Positions 17,355 through 26,348 of a stretch of 64,000 nucleotides of DNA are shown here, one piece after another. The first letter of the stretch is position 1; the number at the start of each line of letters is the position of its first letter. Source of the DNA: Chitinophagales bacterium (GTDB taxonomy: Bacteria > Bacteroidota > Bacteroidia > Chitinophagales > LD1); the NCBI GenBank assembly GCA_016787045.1, contig JAEUVA010000008.1:177743-241742 (forward strand), written 5' to 3'. The translations under genes and the position numbers were made by a program. The notes under the pieces were generated by a model. That model was given only the letters and a program-made list of their open reading frames with translations, did no database searches and was not told where the DNA came from.

Positions 17355-18047
17355 ATGAAAACACTATTCAAAGCGGCTATTGCCGCATCGGCACTATTTG
17401 TTTTTTGCCACACAGCTACTGCCACCGGGGGTAGCGTAACCGGCATTGTTACCGACCCCGATACCAAAGAACCAATTGAGAACGCTACCATAGTTTTTGA
17501 TTGCGCGGGCAGCCAATTAGTTTTTGTTACTGATGAGTACGGCAAGTACGCAGCCGGAAATTTACCTGCTTGTACTTACAAAGTAATTGTATCGCTATTA
17601 GGCAAAAGCAGTATGCTGGAAAATATTGTAGTAAAAAATGATGAGCATCAGGTATTAGATATGCGAATAGCCGGTGCATTTGACATGGGACCTATTATTG
17701 TAGAAGGCAAGCCCAGCCGCAATGCTTTGTTTAACGAAGTGGACCCCATCATTACCGCTTATGAAGGTGATGAACTAAAGAAAATGGGAAACGTAACCCG
17801 TGTTACCGATGTAATTCAAAACTTTGCGGGAGTAGTAGAGTTTGATGGTAACATGTATGTGCGGGGTACCCGTGCCGGCTCATTGGCGTATTACATAGAT
17901 GGTGTAAAAGTAATGGGCGACCCTAACATACCGTTGGGCGGGGTTGATTTTTTTAGAACCTACATCGGTTTTGTTCCCCCCAAATACGGAGATACGACTG
18001 CGGGTATTGCTGCCATTGAAACGCTAAGTTACTTTGGTCAGTACTAA
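17355..18047 (+). CDS. Secreted CarboxypepD_reg plus TonB-plug protein without barrel (second of tandem pair)
   Basis: 230 residues from the ATG at 17355; the frame is open further upstream but that would overlap the preceding gene and break the signal peptide (KTLFKAAIAASALFVFCHTATA). Residues ~25-110 are a carboxypeptidase-regulatory-like domain (GSVTGIVTDPDTKEPIENATI). Residues ~135-228 follow the full TonB plug pattern: VTDVIQNFAGVVEFDGNMYVRG, YYIDGVKV, and a terminal VPPKYGDTTAGIAAIETLS, where the barrel would normally begin. Instead the protein ends in FGQY and a stop. It is a divergent paralogue of the gene 29 bp upstream. A strong hairpin terminator follows at 18102. Confidence 0.78.
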   Translation: MKTLFKAAIAASALFVFCHTATATGGSVTGIVTDPDTKEPIENATIVFDCAGSQLVFVTDEYGKYAAGNLPACTYKVIVSLLGKSSMLENIVVKNDEHQVLDMRIAGAFDMGPIIVEGKPSRNALFNEVDPIITAYEGDELKKMGNVTRVTDVIQNFAGVVEFDGNMYVRGTRAGSLAYYIDGVKVMGDPNIPLGGVDFFRTYIGFVPPKYGDTTAGIAAIETLSYFGQY

Positions 18048-18101
18048 AAAAACTGCAAGAGGTTATACCGATTTTTTGAACCAACTGTAGTAATCTCGTT
18101 A

Positions 18102-18138
18102 AAACAAGAGCGCCCCGCAAAGCGGGGCGCTCTTGTTT
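18102..18138. terminator. Bidirectional terminator between the plug-like gene and hppD
   Basis: A perfect 17-bp stem (18102-18118 with 18122-18138) has an AAA loop and a GC-rich top (GCGCCCCGC/GCGGGGCGC). It is flanked by A-rich sequence on the left and ends with TTGTTT on the right, so it can end transcription in both directions between the convergent plug-like gene and hppD. Confidence 0.88.
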
Positions 18139-18152
18139 GATTGCTGAACAAA

Positions 18153-19277
18153 CTACAAATTACCTCTCAACTCTTGTTCGCGCTCTATAGATTCAAACAG
18201 TGCTTTGAAATTTCCTTTTCCAAAACTCTTGGCTCCGCAACGCTGAATAATTTCATAAAAAACAGTTGGGCGGTCTTCCACGGGCTTGGTAAACAATTGC
18301 AACAAATAACCCTCATCATCTCTATCCACCAAAATGTTTAGTTGACGAACTTTTTCCATATCTTCGTTAATAACACCTACTCTTTCCCATACTTCTTCAT
18401 AGTAAGTATCGGGCACATACAAAAACTCAACACCCCTTGCACGCAACTCACTTACGGTGTGTAAAATATCATCTGTTGCTACCGCAATGTGCTGCACTCC
18501 TGCTCCTTTGTAAAAATCTATGTATTCTTCAATTTGGCTCTTTTTACGACCATCTGCGGGTTCATTAATCGGAAATTTAATATAGCCGTTTCCGTTGCTT
18601 ACCACCTTGCTCATTAACGCGCTGTATTCGGTAGAGATATCTTTATCGTCAAATGTCAGCAACAATTTGAAACCCATCACATCTTCATAAAATTTTACCC
18701 AGTAATCCATTTTACCTAACTCCACATTTCCCACACAATGATCTACGTGCTTTAAACCAACCGACTTTACAGCCACCGTAGATTTTTTAGCTACGTAGCC
18801 AGGCAAAAATGCACCGCTGTAATTTTTGCGCTCTACAAATTTGTGAATGGTTTCGCCATACGTTTTTATGGCACTGATCACAACTTCACCAAATTCATCT
18901 TTTAGCACCGTTGGTTCCATTGCCGGAACAGCTCCTCGTTTGGTTGTTTCTTCAAAACTTTTTCGGGCATCATCCACCCAAAGAGCCAGTACTTTTACTC
19001 CATCGCCATGCTGTAAATGATGCTTTGAGATTTCATGCTCCGGAGACAGTGCGGTGGTCAGCACCAAGCGTATTTTTCCTTGCTGCAAAACATAACTGGC
19101 TTTATCGCGCACTCCGGTTTCGGGCCCTGCATACGCCACTAACTCATAGCCCCAGGCACATTGGTAATAGTAGGCGCTTTGTTTGGCATTGCCTACATAA
19201 AATTCAACGTGATCGGTACCATTTAGTGGTAAAAAATCGGCTGTATTAACTGCTGCTTCTTGCAATACTGTTTCCAT
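18153..19277 (-). CDS. hppD: 4-Hydroxyphenylpyruvate dioxygenase
   Basis: 374 residues. HPPD converts 4-hydroxyphenylpyruvate and oxygen to homogentisate in tyrosine degradation, using Fe(II). Two VOC-fold halves are present. The three iron ligands are in the C-terminal half: His in LKHVDHCVGNV, His in GVQHIAVATDDI, and Glu in VFYEIIQRCG. The C-terminal helix that closes the active site (SFGKGNFKALFESIEREQ) is intact. The gene follows hmgA by 20 bp on the same strand, so the two consecutive steps of the pathway are made from one transcript. The next enzymes (maleylacetoacetate isomerase, fumarylacetoacetase) are not in the window. Confidence 0.96.
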   Translation of the reverse strand: METVLQEAAVNTADFLPLNGTDHVEFYVGNAKQSAYYYQCAWGYELVAYAGPETGVRDKASYVLQQGKIRLVLTTALSPEHEISKHHLQHGDGVKVLALWVDDARKSFEETTKRGAVPAMEPTVLKDEFGEVVISAIKTYGETIHKFVERKNYSGAFLPGYVAKKSTVAVKSVGLKHVDHCVGNVELGKMDYWVKFYEDVMGFKLLLTFDDKDISTEYSALMSKVVSNGNGYIKFPINEPADGRKKSQIEEYIDFYKGAGVQHIAVATDDILHTVSELRARGVEFLYVPDTYYEEVWERVGVINEDMEKVRQLNILVDRDDEGYLLQLFTKPVEDRPTVFYEIIQRCGAKSFGKGNFKALFESIEREQELRGNL

Positions 19278-19297
19278 GATCTAATAGTTTTATCAGT

Positions 19298-20455
19298 TTA
19301 AGGTAACCATGATTTAAAATAGTCGGGGTCTTCTAACAACAATGCCTGCTCGGTTATCCAAAGAGGTTTAAAGGTATCTACCATTACAGCCAGCTCGCGG
19401 GTTTCTTCTTTGCCTATGCTTTTTTCAATAGTGCCGGGGTGCGGGCCGTGAGGTATGCCAATGGGATGAAGCGTAATCATGCCCCGCTCTACGTGCTTGC
19501 GGCTCATAAAATCGCCATCTACGTAGTAGAGCACCTCATCGCTATCTACATTGCTGTGATGGTATGGCGCGGGTATAGATTGCGGGTGATAGTCGTATTT
19601 GCGGGGCACAAAAGAACAGATAACAAAATTGTGCGCTTCAAATGTTTGATGCACCGGTGGTGGCTGATGCACTCGCCCGGTGATGGGCTCAAAATTATGG
19701 ATAGAAAAAATGTATGGATAGTGGTTACCGTCCCAGCCCACCGCATCAAAAGGATGAGTGGTATAGTGGTATGGATACAGCAGCCCTTGCTTTTTGATAT
19801 ATACCAAAAAATCACCTTGCTCATCGTGGGTGGTCAAGTTTTCAGGCGCACGAATGTCACGCTCGCAATAAGGAGAGTGCTCTAACAACTGCCCAAACTC
19901 ATTGCGGTATCGTTTGGGGTACTGTACAGGTGAAAATGACTCTACTATGAATAGGCGATTATTTTCATCGTTAAAATGAATTTGATAAATAATGCCACGA
20001 GGTACAACTATGTAATCGCCATAACTAAAGTCCAAATCACCAAAAATGGTTTTGAATACGCCACTACCCTCGTGCACAAAAAGCACTTCGTCTGCATCGC
20101 TGTTTTTGTAAAAGTAGGTAGTGGTAGATTTTTTTGGTGCTGCTAAAACTATATGTACATCAGTATTCACCAACACCGGCACCCGCGATTGTAAAAAGTC
20201 ATCTTGGGGCTGAACTTTAAATCCTTTGTAGCAGCGGTGCTGCATATTTTTGGGCTGCGCTATTTTTGGAGATACCTCTAAGGGGGCATCTATCTTGCTG
20301 ACCAATGTAGGCGGATGGCAATGATAAATGAGCGAATATACACTATGAAAACCCTCAGTAGATACCAATTCTTCTTGATATAACCCGCCATCGGGCTTTC
20401 TGAATTGCGTGTGACGCTTATGTGGAATTTTTCCCCGTAACTGATAGTGCGGCAT
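19298..20455 (-). CDS. hmgA: Homogentisate 1,2-dioxygenase
   Basis: 385 residues. The enzyme opens the aromatic ring of homogentisate to maleylacetoacetate with Fe(II) and oxygen. The cupin-like beta structure is recognisable in DEVLFVHEGSGVF and GDYIVVPRGIIYQI, and the C-terminal metal-site region in NVDSDEVLYYVDGDF and HPIGIPHGPHPG, which supplies His and Glu ligands. The length is shorter than proteobacterial HmgA (~430), as in Bacteroidota members. It is the first gene of the hmgA-hppD operon, read from a promoter with the Bacteroidota consensus at 20481-20511. Confidence 0.93.
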   Translation of the reverse strand: MPHYQLRGKIPHKRHTQFRKPDGGLYQEELVSTEGFHSVYSLIYHCHPPTLVSKIDAPLEVSPKIAQPKNMQHRCYKGFKVQPQDDFLQSRVPVLVNTDVHIVLAAPKKSTTTYFYKNSDADEVLFVHEGSGVFKTIFGDLDFSYGDYIVVPRGIIYQIHFNDENNRLFIVESFSPVQYPKRYRNEFGQLLEHSPYCERDIRAPENLTTHDEQGDFLVYIKKQGLLYPYHYTTHPFDAVGWDGNHYPYIFSIHNFEPITGRVHQPPPVHQTFEAHNFVICSFVPRKYDYHPQSIPAPYHHSNVDSDEVLYYVDGDFMSRKHVERGMITLHPIGIPHGPHPGTIEKSIGKEETRELAVMVDTFKPLWITEQALLLEDPDYFKSWLP

Positions 20456-20480
20456 AACCTGCTTTTAGTATTTCAACGCT

Positions 20481-20511
20481 CAAACCTACACCATTTTTTG
20501 CAAGCCGGAAA
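20481..20511 (-). promoter_or_regulatory. Bacteroidota-type promoter of hmgA-hppD
   Basis: Read on the minus strand: TTTC (20511-20508), 19 bp, then TAGGTTTG (20488-20481). This matches the Bacteroidota consensus TTTG-N19-TAnnTTTG with one change in the upstream box, 26 bp before the hmgA start codon. Confidence 0.65.
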
Positions 20512-20641
20512 CCTGATGTTTGTCAATTGTGGAGAGCGAGTGATTTATAGTAAAAAGTTAATTTTTATAGAAACTTGCTTTACAAAAAAAGCGCCATGAT
20601 TATATTGTGGGCGTTGATTGACTTTTTGAAAAACTGCGCAC

Positions 20642-21256
20642 ATGTACAAAGTGAACTTTATGGCACCTGCTCACCTCCCAAAGATTAGCTGCACCATTTT
20701 TATTTTTTTGTTGTTTCAGTTACTCAATGCCCAAAAACTAAATTTTGATGTTATTCTGTTTGGCAATAAAATTGGCCATACAATAATTGAGCGCATCGTA
20801 AAAAACGACAGCATTACGCAATATAAGTTAAACAGCAGTAGTGAAGTAACCATTTTCTTCACCAAAAAAACATCGCACATGAATTTTGATGTGCTATACA
20901 AAAACGGCAAATTATTTTCTGCGTATGTTAAGAATGTAAAAGACGGTGTAACCGAGATTGTAAACATTATGTGGCAAGATACCAAGTACATAATTGAGCG
21001 TGGAGAAGAGCGCTTGCAAATGCTGCAACCCTTAGATTTTTCTGCTATACTATTGTACTTTACTGAGCCACTCAACCGCACAAAAATATTTAGCGAACGG
21101 ATGGGCGAATACGCCAATTTTGTAAAAACCGGTACCCATCAATATGAGTGCAAAACCGCAAACGGAGTAAATAATATATACCGCTATAAAGATGGCAAAC
21201 TGGTAGAGTTAGAAATGAACAAAGGCGCCAGCGTGTTTATGCGTTTAGCACAGTAG
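20642..21256 (+). CDS. Secreted protein of unknown function (DUF6134-like)
   Basis: 204 residues with a signal peptide ending near LLNAQ. The mature part is beta-rich: FDVILFGNKIGHTII, SSSEVTIFFTKKTSHMNFDVLYKNGKLFSA, then a Glu/Lys-rich C-terminal half with YRYKDGKLVELEMNKG. The sequence resembles a Bacteroidota family of ~200-residue exported proteins annotated, from memory, as DUF6134; function is unknown. It has no lipobox and no sorting signal, so it is probably periplasmic. It is divergent from hmgA and only a few bases upstream of the methyltransferase gene, with which it is likely cotranscribed. Confidence 0.7.
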   Translation: MYKVNFMAPAHLPKISCTIFIFLLFQLLNAQKLNFDVILFGNKIGHTIIERIVKNDSITQYKLNSSSEVTIFFTKKTSHMNFDVLYKNGKLFSAYVKNVKDGVTEIVNIMWQDTKYIIERGEERLQMLQPLDFSAILLYFTEPLNRTKIFSERMGEYANFVKTGTHQYECKTANGVNNIYRYKDGKLVELEMNKGASVFMRLAQ

Positions 21257-21264
21257 TATTGCAC

Positions 21265-22578
21265 ATGCAGTTACCGGTTTCTTTTGTTTCAAAAATTGAA
21301 CGCTTGCTGGGTACAGAAAGTACCGCGCTTGTATCTGCATTAAGTGGCTCCTCTCCGGTTTCTGTTCGCCAAAACACATGTAAAAGCACTACTAATTTCA
21401 ACATGTTTGAGCGAGTGCCTTGGTGCAGCACTGGATACTACCTGCCGGAGCGACCGGTGTTTACTTTAGACCCGCTTTTTCATGCCGGATGTTACTATGT
21501 GCAAGAAGCCAGTTCTATGTTTATAGAGCAATGGTGGAATAACTTTGCCCCAAAAAATACTGCATTAAGGGTATTGGATTTGTGCGCTGCACCCGGTGGT
21601 AAAAGCACTCATTTACTCTCGCTGATAGATAGCGAAAGTGTGCTGGTGTGTAACGAACCGGTACCCACCCGCAATAAAATTTTGCAACACAATTTGGCCA
21701 AATGGGGGCACAGTAATTTCATCATTACCCAAAATGAGCCGCATCAGTTTGAACCTCTCGGTGAATACTTTGATGTAATACTTGTAGATGCTCCATGCAG
21801 CGGAGAAGGTATGTTTCGTAAAGACAAAAATGCCATTGCCGAATGGAGTGAAAATAATGTGCAACAGTGCGCCATCCGGCAAAAAAGCATTCTTGCATCT
21901 GCTGCAAAAATTTTGAAGCCGGGAGGAATACTAATTTACAGTACTTGCACTTTTGACAACCATGAAAACGAAGAACAAGTACAACGTTTGCTCCGTACCG
22001 GGTTTGAATTTTGCCCATTACCCAACACAAACTTCAGCATTGCAAACACAGATTATGGATACCGGTTTTATCCGCACAAAACAAAAGGCGAAGGTTTTTT
22101 TACCGCTTGCTTGCAAAAACGTGGCAAATACAGCAGTACTAAAATACAAAGCATAAACAACGGTAGTGCCAATTCTACCACTGAGAAGTACTTGAGAGAG
22201 CCAGAGGTATTTAAGTACATATCGCGTAGCGAAAAACATTTTGCTATACCACTTGCCCATGAGCATACTTACAAAACACTGAGTAGTACAGTAAGCGTAC
22301 GAGCAGCGGGCATTTATCTTGGCGATACTAAAAACAACGATTTTTTACCCTCGCAACAGTTATCGTGGAGCAATCATCTGAGAGATGACTTGCCATTTGT
22401 GGAAGTGGACACGGAACATGCGATTAAATATCTAAGAGGAGAAACGTTTTCGCTACAAACCAACTTGCATGGGTGGCACTTGGTGCGCTACCAAAATTTT
22501 GCCTTAGGTTGGGTAAAAGCGGTTGGACACCGTTTCAACAACCATTACCCAAAAGAGTGGCGGATACTGATGCGGTGA
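21265..22578 (+). CDS. RsmF/NOL1-NOP2-Sun family rRNA/tRNA m5C methyltransferase
   Basis: 437 residues from the ATG at 21265; a TTG two codons earlier is also open. These enzymes methylate C5 of cytosine in rRNA or tRNA with S-adenosylmethionine. The SAM-binding motif LDLCAAPGGKSTHL is present, as are both conserved cysteines: DAPCSGEGMF and STCTFDNHENE, the nucleophile/release pair. The C-terminal ~150 residues form the extra RsmF-like (PUA-like) region with FVEVDTEHAIKYLRGE and GWVKAVGHRFNNHYPKEWR, as in RsmF rather than RsmB. The substrate base is therefore likely rRNA, but this is inference. It converges on fbp with 12 bp between stops. Confidence 0.9.
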   Translation: MQLPVSFVSKIERLLGTESTALVSALSGSSPVSVRQNTCKSTTNFNMFERVPWCSTGYYLPERPVFTLDPLFHAGCYYVQEASSMFIEQWWNNFAPKNTALRVLDLCAAPGGKSTHLLSLIDSESVLVCNEPVPTRNKILQHNLAKWGHSNFIITQNEPHQFEPLGEYFDVILVDAPCSGEGMFRKDKNAIAEWSENNVQQCAIRQKSILASAAKILKPGGILIYSTCTFDNHENEEQVQRLLRTGFEFCPLPNTNFSIANTDYGYRFYPHKTKGEGFFTACLQKRGKYSSTKIQSINNGSANSTTEKYLREPEVFKYISRSEKHFAIPLAHEHTYKTLSSTVSVRAAGIYLGDTKNNDFLPSQQLSWSNHLRDDLPFVEVDTEHAIKYLRGETFSLQTNLHGWHLVRYQNFALGWVKAVGHRFNNHYPKEWRILMR

Positions 22579-22590
22579 GTAAAACTGTTG

Positions 22591-23556
22591 CTACTTTAAA
22601 AACGCTAAGCACTTCGCTACGGTTTCTTTACTGCCAATATATATAGCAGTGCGCTCGTGCAGTTCGTTTGGTTGTAGCTCTAATATGCGTTGGTTTCCAT
22701 CAGTTGCGCTTCCACCTGCTTGTTCCAAAATAAAACTCATAGGTATGCATTCGTACAGCAGGCGAAGTTTGCCCTTTGTTTCTCCTTTATTGGCGGGGTA
22801 AATAAAAATGCCGCCTTTAAGCAGGTTGCGGTGCAGGTCTCCAACCATTGAGCCAATGTAACGCAAGGAATAAGGGCGGTTGGTTTCTTTGTCTTTTTCT
22901 ACACACCAATTCAAAAAGCGTTTTAGTCCGTCTTCAAACTTCGCAGCATTGCCCTGATTGATAGAGTAAATTTTACCGTTATCCGGTGTTTTTACATTAT
23001 TTATTGTGAGCTGAAACTCATTGGCTTCTGTGTTTAGTGTAAAGCCAAATACTCCGTTTCCTGTACTGAGCACTAATACCGTGCTACTGCCATACACCAC
23101 ATACCCTGCTGCCTTTACTGCAGTGCCGGGTTGTAAAAAGTCGGCATCATTTATTGCTCCGTTTCCACTCAAGCGCTCATGAATAGAAAAAATAGTACCA
23201 ATAGGCGCTACCACATCAATGTTAGATGAACCATCTAAAGGGTCAACAGAGATAACAAACTTGCCATCACTATTCAGTGTAACCACACCTTCGTTTTCTT
23301 CGCTAAGGTATCCTGCACAGGTTTCGCTCACGCGCAGGTAATCCATCAGTATTTTATTGGTCAGGTCGTCTAACTTTTGTACGGTTTCGCCCTGCACATT
23401 GGTGGTACCGGTGGTGCCGATAATATCGCTGATACCGGCATTGTTCACTAATTTAGAAATCAACTTACACCCTTCAGCTAACGAAAGGATGACACGGGCT
23501 AAATCTACCGAAGTGGTTTGGGTTAAAAAATTGGGAAGTTTGGTAGCATGTTGCAT
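22591..23556 (-). CDS. fbp: Class 1 fructose-1,6-bisphosphatase
   Basis: 321 residues from the ATG at 23556 (MQHATKLPNFLTQ); a longer open frame upstream encodes no conserved sequence. The enzyme dephosphorylates fructose 1,6-bisphosphate in gluconeogenesis. The metal-binding signature DPLDGSSNIDVVAPIG and the allosteric/active-site residues in YSLRYIGSMVGDLHR and GKLRLLYECIPMSFI are present. It is a class I (FBPase) enzyme, not the GlpX type. The promoter region is shared with the divergent rpsO gene, and a TATATTCG box, one base from consensus, lies on the minus strand near 23580. Confidence 0.95.
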   Translation of the reverse strand: MQHATKLPNFLTQTTSVDLARVILSLAEGCKLISKLVNNAGISDIIGTTGTTNVQGETVQKLDDLTNKILMDYLRVSETCAGYLSEENEGVVTLNSDGKFVISVDPLDGSSNIDVVAPIGTIFSIHERLSGNGAINDADFLQPGTAVKAAGYVVYGSSTVLVLSTGNGVFGFTLNTEANEFQLTINNVKTPDNGKIYSINQGNAAKFEDGLKRFLNWCVEKDKETNRPYSLRYIGSMVGDLHRNLLKGGIFIYPANKGETKGKLRLLYECIPMSFILEQAGGSATDGNQRILELQPNELHERTAIYIGSKETVAKCLAFLK

Positions 23557-23624
23557 AAAAATGAATTTTTGCCGCGCGAATATAATCGGTGAACTTTGCC
23601 CAAAGCAACCAAAGTATGGGGCCA

Positions 23625-23655
23625 TTTGCTTTTTTGGTAAAGCAGATTATATTTG
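23625..23655 (+). promoter_or_regulatory. Bacteroidota consensus promoter of rpsO
   Basis: TTTG (23625-23628), 19 bp, TATATTTG (23648-23655): an exact match to TTTG-N19-TAnnTTTG, 27 bp before the rpsO start codon. Confidence 0.85.
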
Positions 23656-23682
23656 CGCCCCTAAATAGAAAAAGACGAAACG

Positions 23683-23952
23683 ATGCAAGTTACATCAGAA
23701 GTAAAGAAGAACTTATTTAAAACCCACGGTGGCAGCGAAACAAATACCGGCTCAACTGCAGGTCAAATTGCCCTTTTCACAGAGAGAATCAACCACATTG
23801 CCTCTCACTTAGAAACCAACCGCAAAGACTACGCTAATACCCGTTCTTTGCTGCGTATGGTAGGTAAAAGACGCAGATTATTGAACTATATGATGAAAAC
23901 CGACCTGAACGGATACCGTCAGTTGATTGAAAAATTAAACATCAGAAAATAA
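23683..23952 (+). CDS. rpsO: 30S ribosomal protein S15
   Basis: 89 residues, full length. S15 binds the central domain of 16S rRNA and helps nucleate the platform. The family pattern is clear: TGSTAGQIALFTERINHIASHLETNRKDYANTRSLL is followed by the RRRLLNYMMKTDLNGYRQLIEKL C-terminal region (both written as consecutive conserved blocks). It precedes pnp, the classical rpsO-pnp order seen in many bacteria, but a hairpin terminator and a ~245-bp leader separate the two here. An exact Bacteroidota promoter is at 23625. Confidence 0.97.
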   Translation: MQVTSEVKKNLFKTHGGSETNTGSTAGQIALFTERINHIASHLETNRKDYANTRSLLRMVGKRRRLLNYMMKTDLNGYRQLIEKLNIRK

Positions 23953-23962
23953 CATACAGCGC

Positions 23963-23995
23963 AGGGGATGGTGAATAGCCATCCCCTTTCGTTTT
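23963..23995 (+). terminator. rpsO terminator
   Basis: A 9-bp stem (23963-23971 with 23979-23987) and a 7-base loop are followed by TTCGTTTTTT. It sits 10 bp after the rpsO stop and probably ends or attenuates the rpsO transcript before pnp. Confidence 0.75.
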
Positions 23996-24132
23996 TTGAA
24001 AAATTGATGAAAACGTCCGGGTAGGAATTGGGATGGACCCTGACGAAAAACTAAACAAGGCAAATTGCCTTATCTCCCGCCTTTATTCTCAACCACATTT
24101 GATTTACGGCTAAATACAAAAATGCAATTGGC

Positions 24133-24155
24133 GCACCAATGGTGCAAAACCATTG
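24133..24155 (+). promoter_or_regulatory. Two mutually exclusive hairpins in the pnp leader
   Basis: GCACC (24133-24137) can pair with GGTGC (24141-24145) over an AAT loop. The overlapping CAATGG (24137-24142) can instead pair with CCATTG (24150-24155). Only one can form at a time. Another short stem, AAGGCA/TGCCTT, lies upstream at 24057-24071. PNPase synthesis is autoregulated through leader structure in E. coli, so a leader switch is plausible here, but this is inference from sequence only. Confidence 0.35.
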
Positions 24156-24197
24156 CCATTAGCCGCATTCACACATCAACACTTTAACACCATAATT

Positions 24198-26324
24198 ATG
24201 AACATTATTAAAAAAACCATTGACTTAGGCGAAGGCCGAATCATAGAAATTGAAACCGGCAAACTGGCCAAACAGGCCAATGGTTCGGCCACGGTAAAGT
24301 ACGGCAACACCATACTACTAGCCACCGTATGTGCCGATAAAGACGCCAAAGAAGGCGTGGACTTTATGCCCCTTACCGTAGAATACAAAGAACACATGGC
24401 ATCGGTAGGCCGCATACCCGGCAGCTTTTTTAAGCGCGAAGCCAAACCCAGCGATGATGAGGTGCTGGTATCTCGTTTAATTGACCGCGCTCTGCGCCCC
24501 TTGTTTCCGGAAGATTACCATGCCAATGTAGTGGTTCAAGTAACCCTTTACAGTGGCGACCTAAACGAACTACCCGATGCATTAGCTTGCTTAGCAGCTT
24601 CTGCGGCTTTGGCCGTATCGGATATTCCGTTCAATGGCCCTATTAGCGAAGCTCGTGTAGCTAAAATTGACGGCAAGTTAATTATCAACCCTTCTAAATC
24701 AGCTTTAGAAAGCGAAGGCACTACTATTGATTTGATCGTTGCTGCATCTGCAACATCCATAGTAATGGTAGAAGGTGAAATGAGTGAGGTAAGCGAAGAA
24801 GAAATGGTAGAAGCCATTTTATTTGCGCAAGAGGCCATCCAAAAGCAAGTAGCCGTACTAAAAGAACTGGAAGCCGAAGCAGGCACTACTAAAAAGCGCG
24901 AGTACCAACACGAAAAACATAACGAAGATTTACGCAAGCGCTACTACGATTTTGCATTTGCCCGCTGCAAAGAAATTGCCGCGATGCAATTGGCAGACAA
25001 GCACAAGCGCAGCGAACTGTTTGGCGCAGTAAAAGACGAGTTTTTAGCCACTCTTACCGATGAAGAAAAGGCGGAAAATGGGTTTTTGTTGGGTATCTAT
25101 TGGGGACTTATCCAATACGATGCTGTACGCGAAGTAATGTTAACTGAGCGCAAGCGCTTAGATGGCCGCAAGTTTGACGAAGTACGTGGTATTTGGACAG
25201 AAGTGGGCTACCTGCCCGGCCCTCACGGTTCTGCTTTATTTACCCGTGGCGAAACACAATCGCTAACCACTGTTACACTGGGTACTAAGTTAGACCAGCA
25301 ATTGATAGATGGTGCTATTTTCAACTATGAGAAAAACTTTTTGTTGCACTACAACTTCCCTCCTTTTAGCACCGGTGAAGCACGTACTCCACGCAGCACC
25401 AGCCGCAGAGAGATTGGCCACGGCAATTTGGCTTGGAGGGCAATTGAAAAAGTATTGCCAAAAGATACACCTTACACTATTCGTGTAGTGAGCGATATTT
25501 TAGAATCTAACGGTTCTTCCTCAATGGCTACTGTTTGTGCCGGTTCATTAGCGCTAATGGATGCCGGTGTGCAAATCAAAAAGCCGGTATCGGGTATTGC
25601 AATGGGTTTGGTTACTAACGAAAAAACGGGTGCGTACGCTGTACTGTCTGACATACTTGGTGACGAAGACCACTTGGGCGATATGGATTTTAAAGTATGT
25701 GGTACTGAGCAAGGCATTACCGCTTGCCAAATGGATATTAAAATCAAAGGACTAAGCCGCGAATTGCTGGTAGAAGCTCTTAACCAGGCAAAAGCCGGCC
25801 GCTTACACATTTTGAAAGAAATGACAAAACAACTAAGCACTCCGCGCACCGATTACAAACCTCACGCCCCACGTGTAGAGCGAATGGTGATAGACAAAGA
25901 GTTTATTGGTGCGGTGATAGGACCCGGTGGAAAAATTATACAAGAAATGCAGCGCGAAACCGGCACTACCATTGTGTTGGAAGAAGTAAATAACCAGGGT
26001 ATTGTAGAAATATTCTCCCCTAATAAAGAAGGTATTGATGCAGTAGTAGCCCGAATCAAAGGTATTACTGCTCAACCCGAAATTGGCGAGATATACGAAG
26101 CCACTGTGAAATCAATTATGCCTTACGGTGCATTTGTTGAGTTCTTACCCGGCAAGCAAGGATTGCTGCACATTTCTGAAGTATCGCACTCTCGTTTAGA
26201 AAACATGGATGGCATATTCAAAGAAAACGAAGTAGTGAAAGTGAAACTACTTGGCATTGACAACAAAACCGGCAAATTCAAACTATCACGCAAAGTGCTG
26301 TTAGATAAGCCACAAGCCAACTAA
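24198..26324 (+). CDS. pnp: Polynucleotide phosphorylase
   Basis: 708 residues from the ATG at 24198 ([14 protein letters not shown]); the frame is open 45 bp further upstream but without family similarity. PNPase is the phosphorolytic 3'-5' exoribonuclease of the degradosome. Domain order: first RNase PH domain (~1-220), linking helical domain, catalytic second RNase PH domain (~300-545, with [16 protein letters not shown] carrying the metal/catalytic Asp residues), KH domain ([15 protein letters not shown]) and S1 domain ([19 protein letters not shown]) at the C-terminus. It is full length. Transcription probably begins in the long leader or reads on from rpsO. Confidence 0.97.
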   Translation: MNIIKKTIDLGEGRIIEIETGKLAKQANGSATVKYGNTILLATVCADKDAKEGVDFMPLTVEYKEHMASVGRIPGSFFKREAKPSDDEVLVSRLIDRALRPLFPEDYHANVVVQVTLYSGDLNELPDALACLAASAALAVSDIPFNGPISEARVAKIDGKLIINPSKSALESEGTTIDLIVAASATSIVMVEGEMSEVSEEEMVEAILFAQEAIQKQVAVLKELEAEAGTTKKREYQHEKHNEDLRKRYYDFAFARCKEIAAMQLADKHKRSELFGAVKDEFLATLTDEEKAENGFLLGIYWGLIQYDAVREVMLTERKRLDGRKFDEVRGIWTEVGYLPGPHGSALFTRGETQSLTTVTLGTKLDQQLIDGAIFNYEKNFLLHYNFPPFSTGEARTPRSTSRREIGHGNLAWRAIEKVLPKDTPYTIRVVSDILESNGSSSMATVCAGSLALMDAGVQIKKPVSGIAMGLVTNEKTGAYAVLSDILGDEDHLGDMDFKVCGTEQGITACQMDIKIKGLSRELLVEALNQAKAGRLHILKEMTKQLSTPRTDYKPHAPRVERMVIDKEFIGAVIGPGGKIIQEMQRETGTTIVLEEVNNQGIVEIFSPNKEGIDAVVARIKGITAQPEIGEIYEATVKSIMPYGAFVEFLPGKQGLLHISEVSHSRLENMDGIFKENEVVKVKLLGIDNKTGKFKLSRKVLLDKPQAN

Positions 26325-26348
26325 CCTATCTACATTTAGCGCAATTTC

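Noticed and set aside
24001..24197. A small gene in the rpsO-pnp spacer
   Set aside because: No frame has a plausible start and conserved-looking content; only short hairpins are visible.
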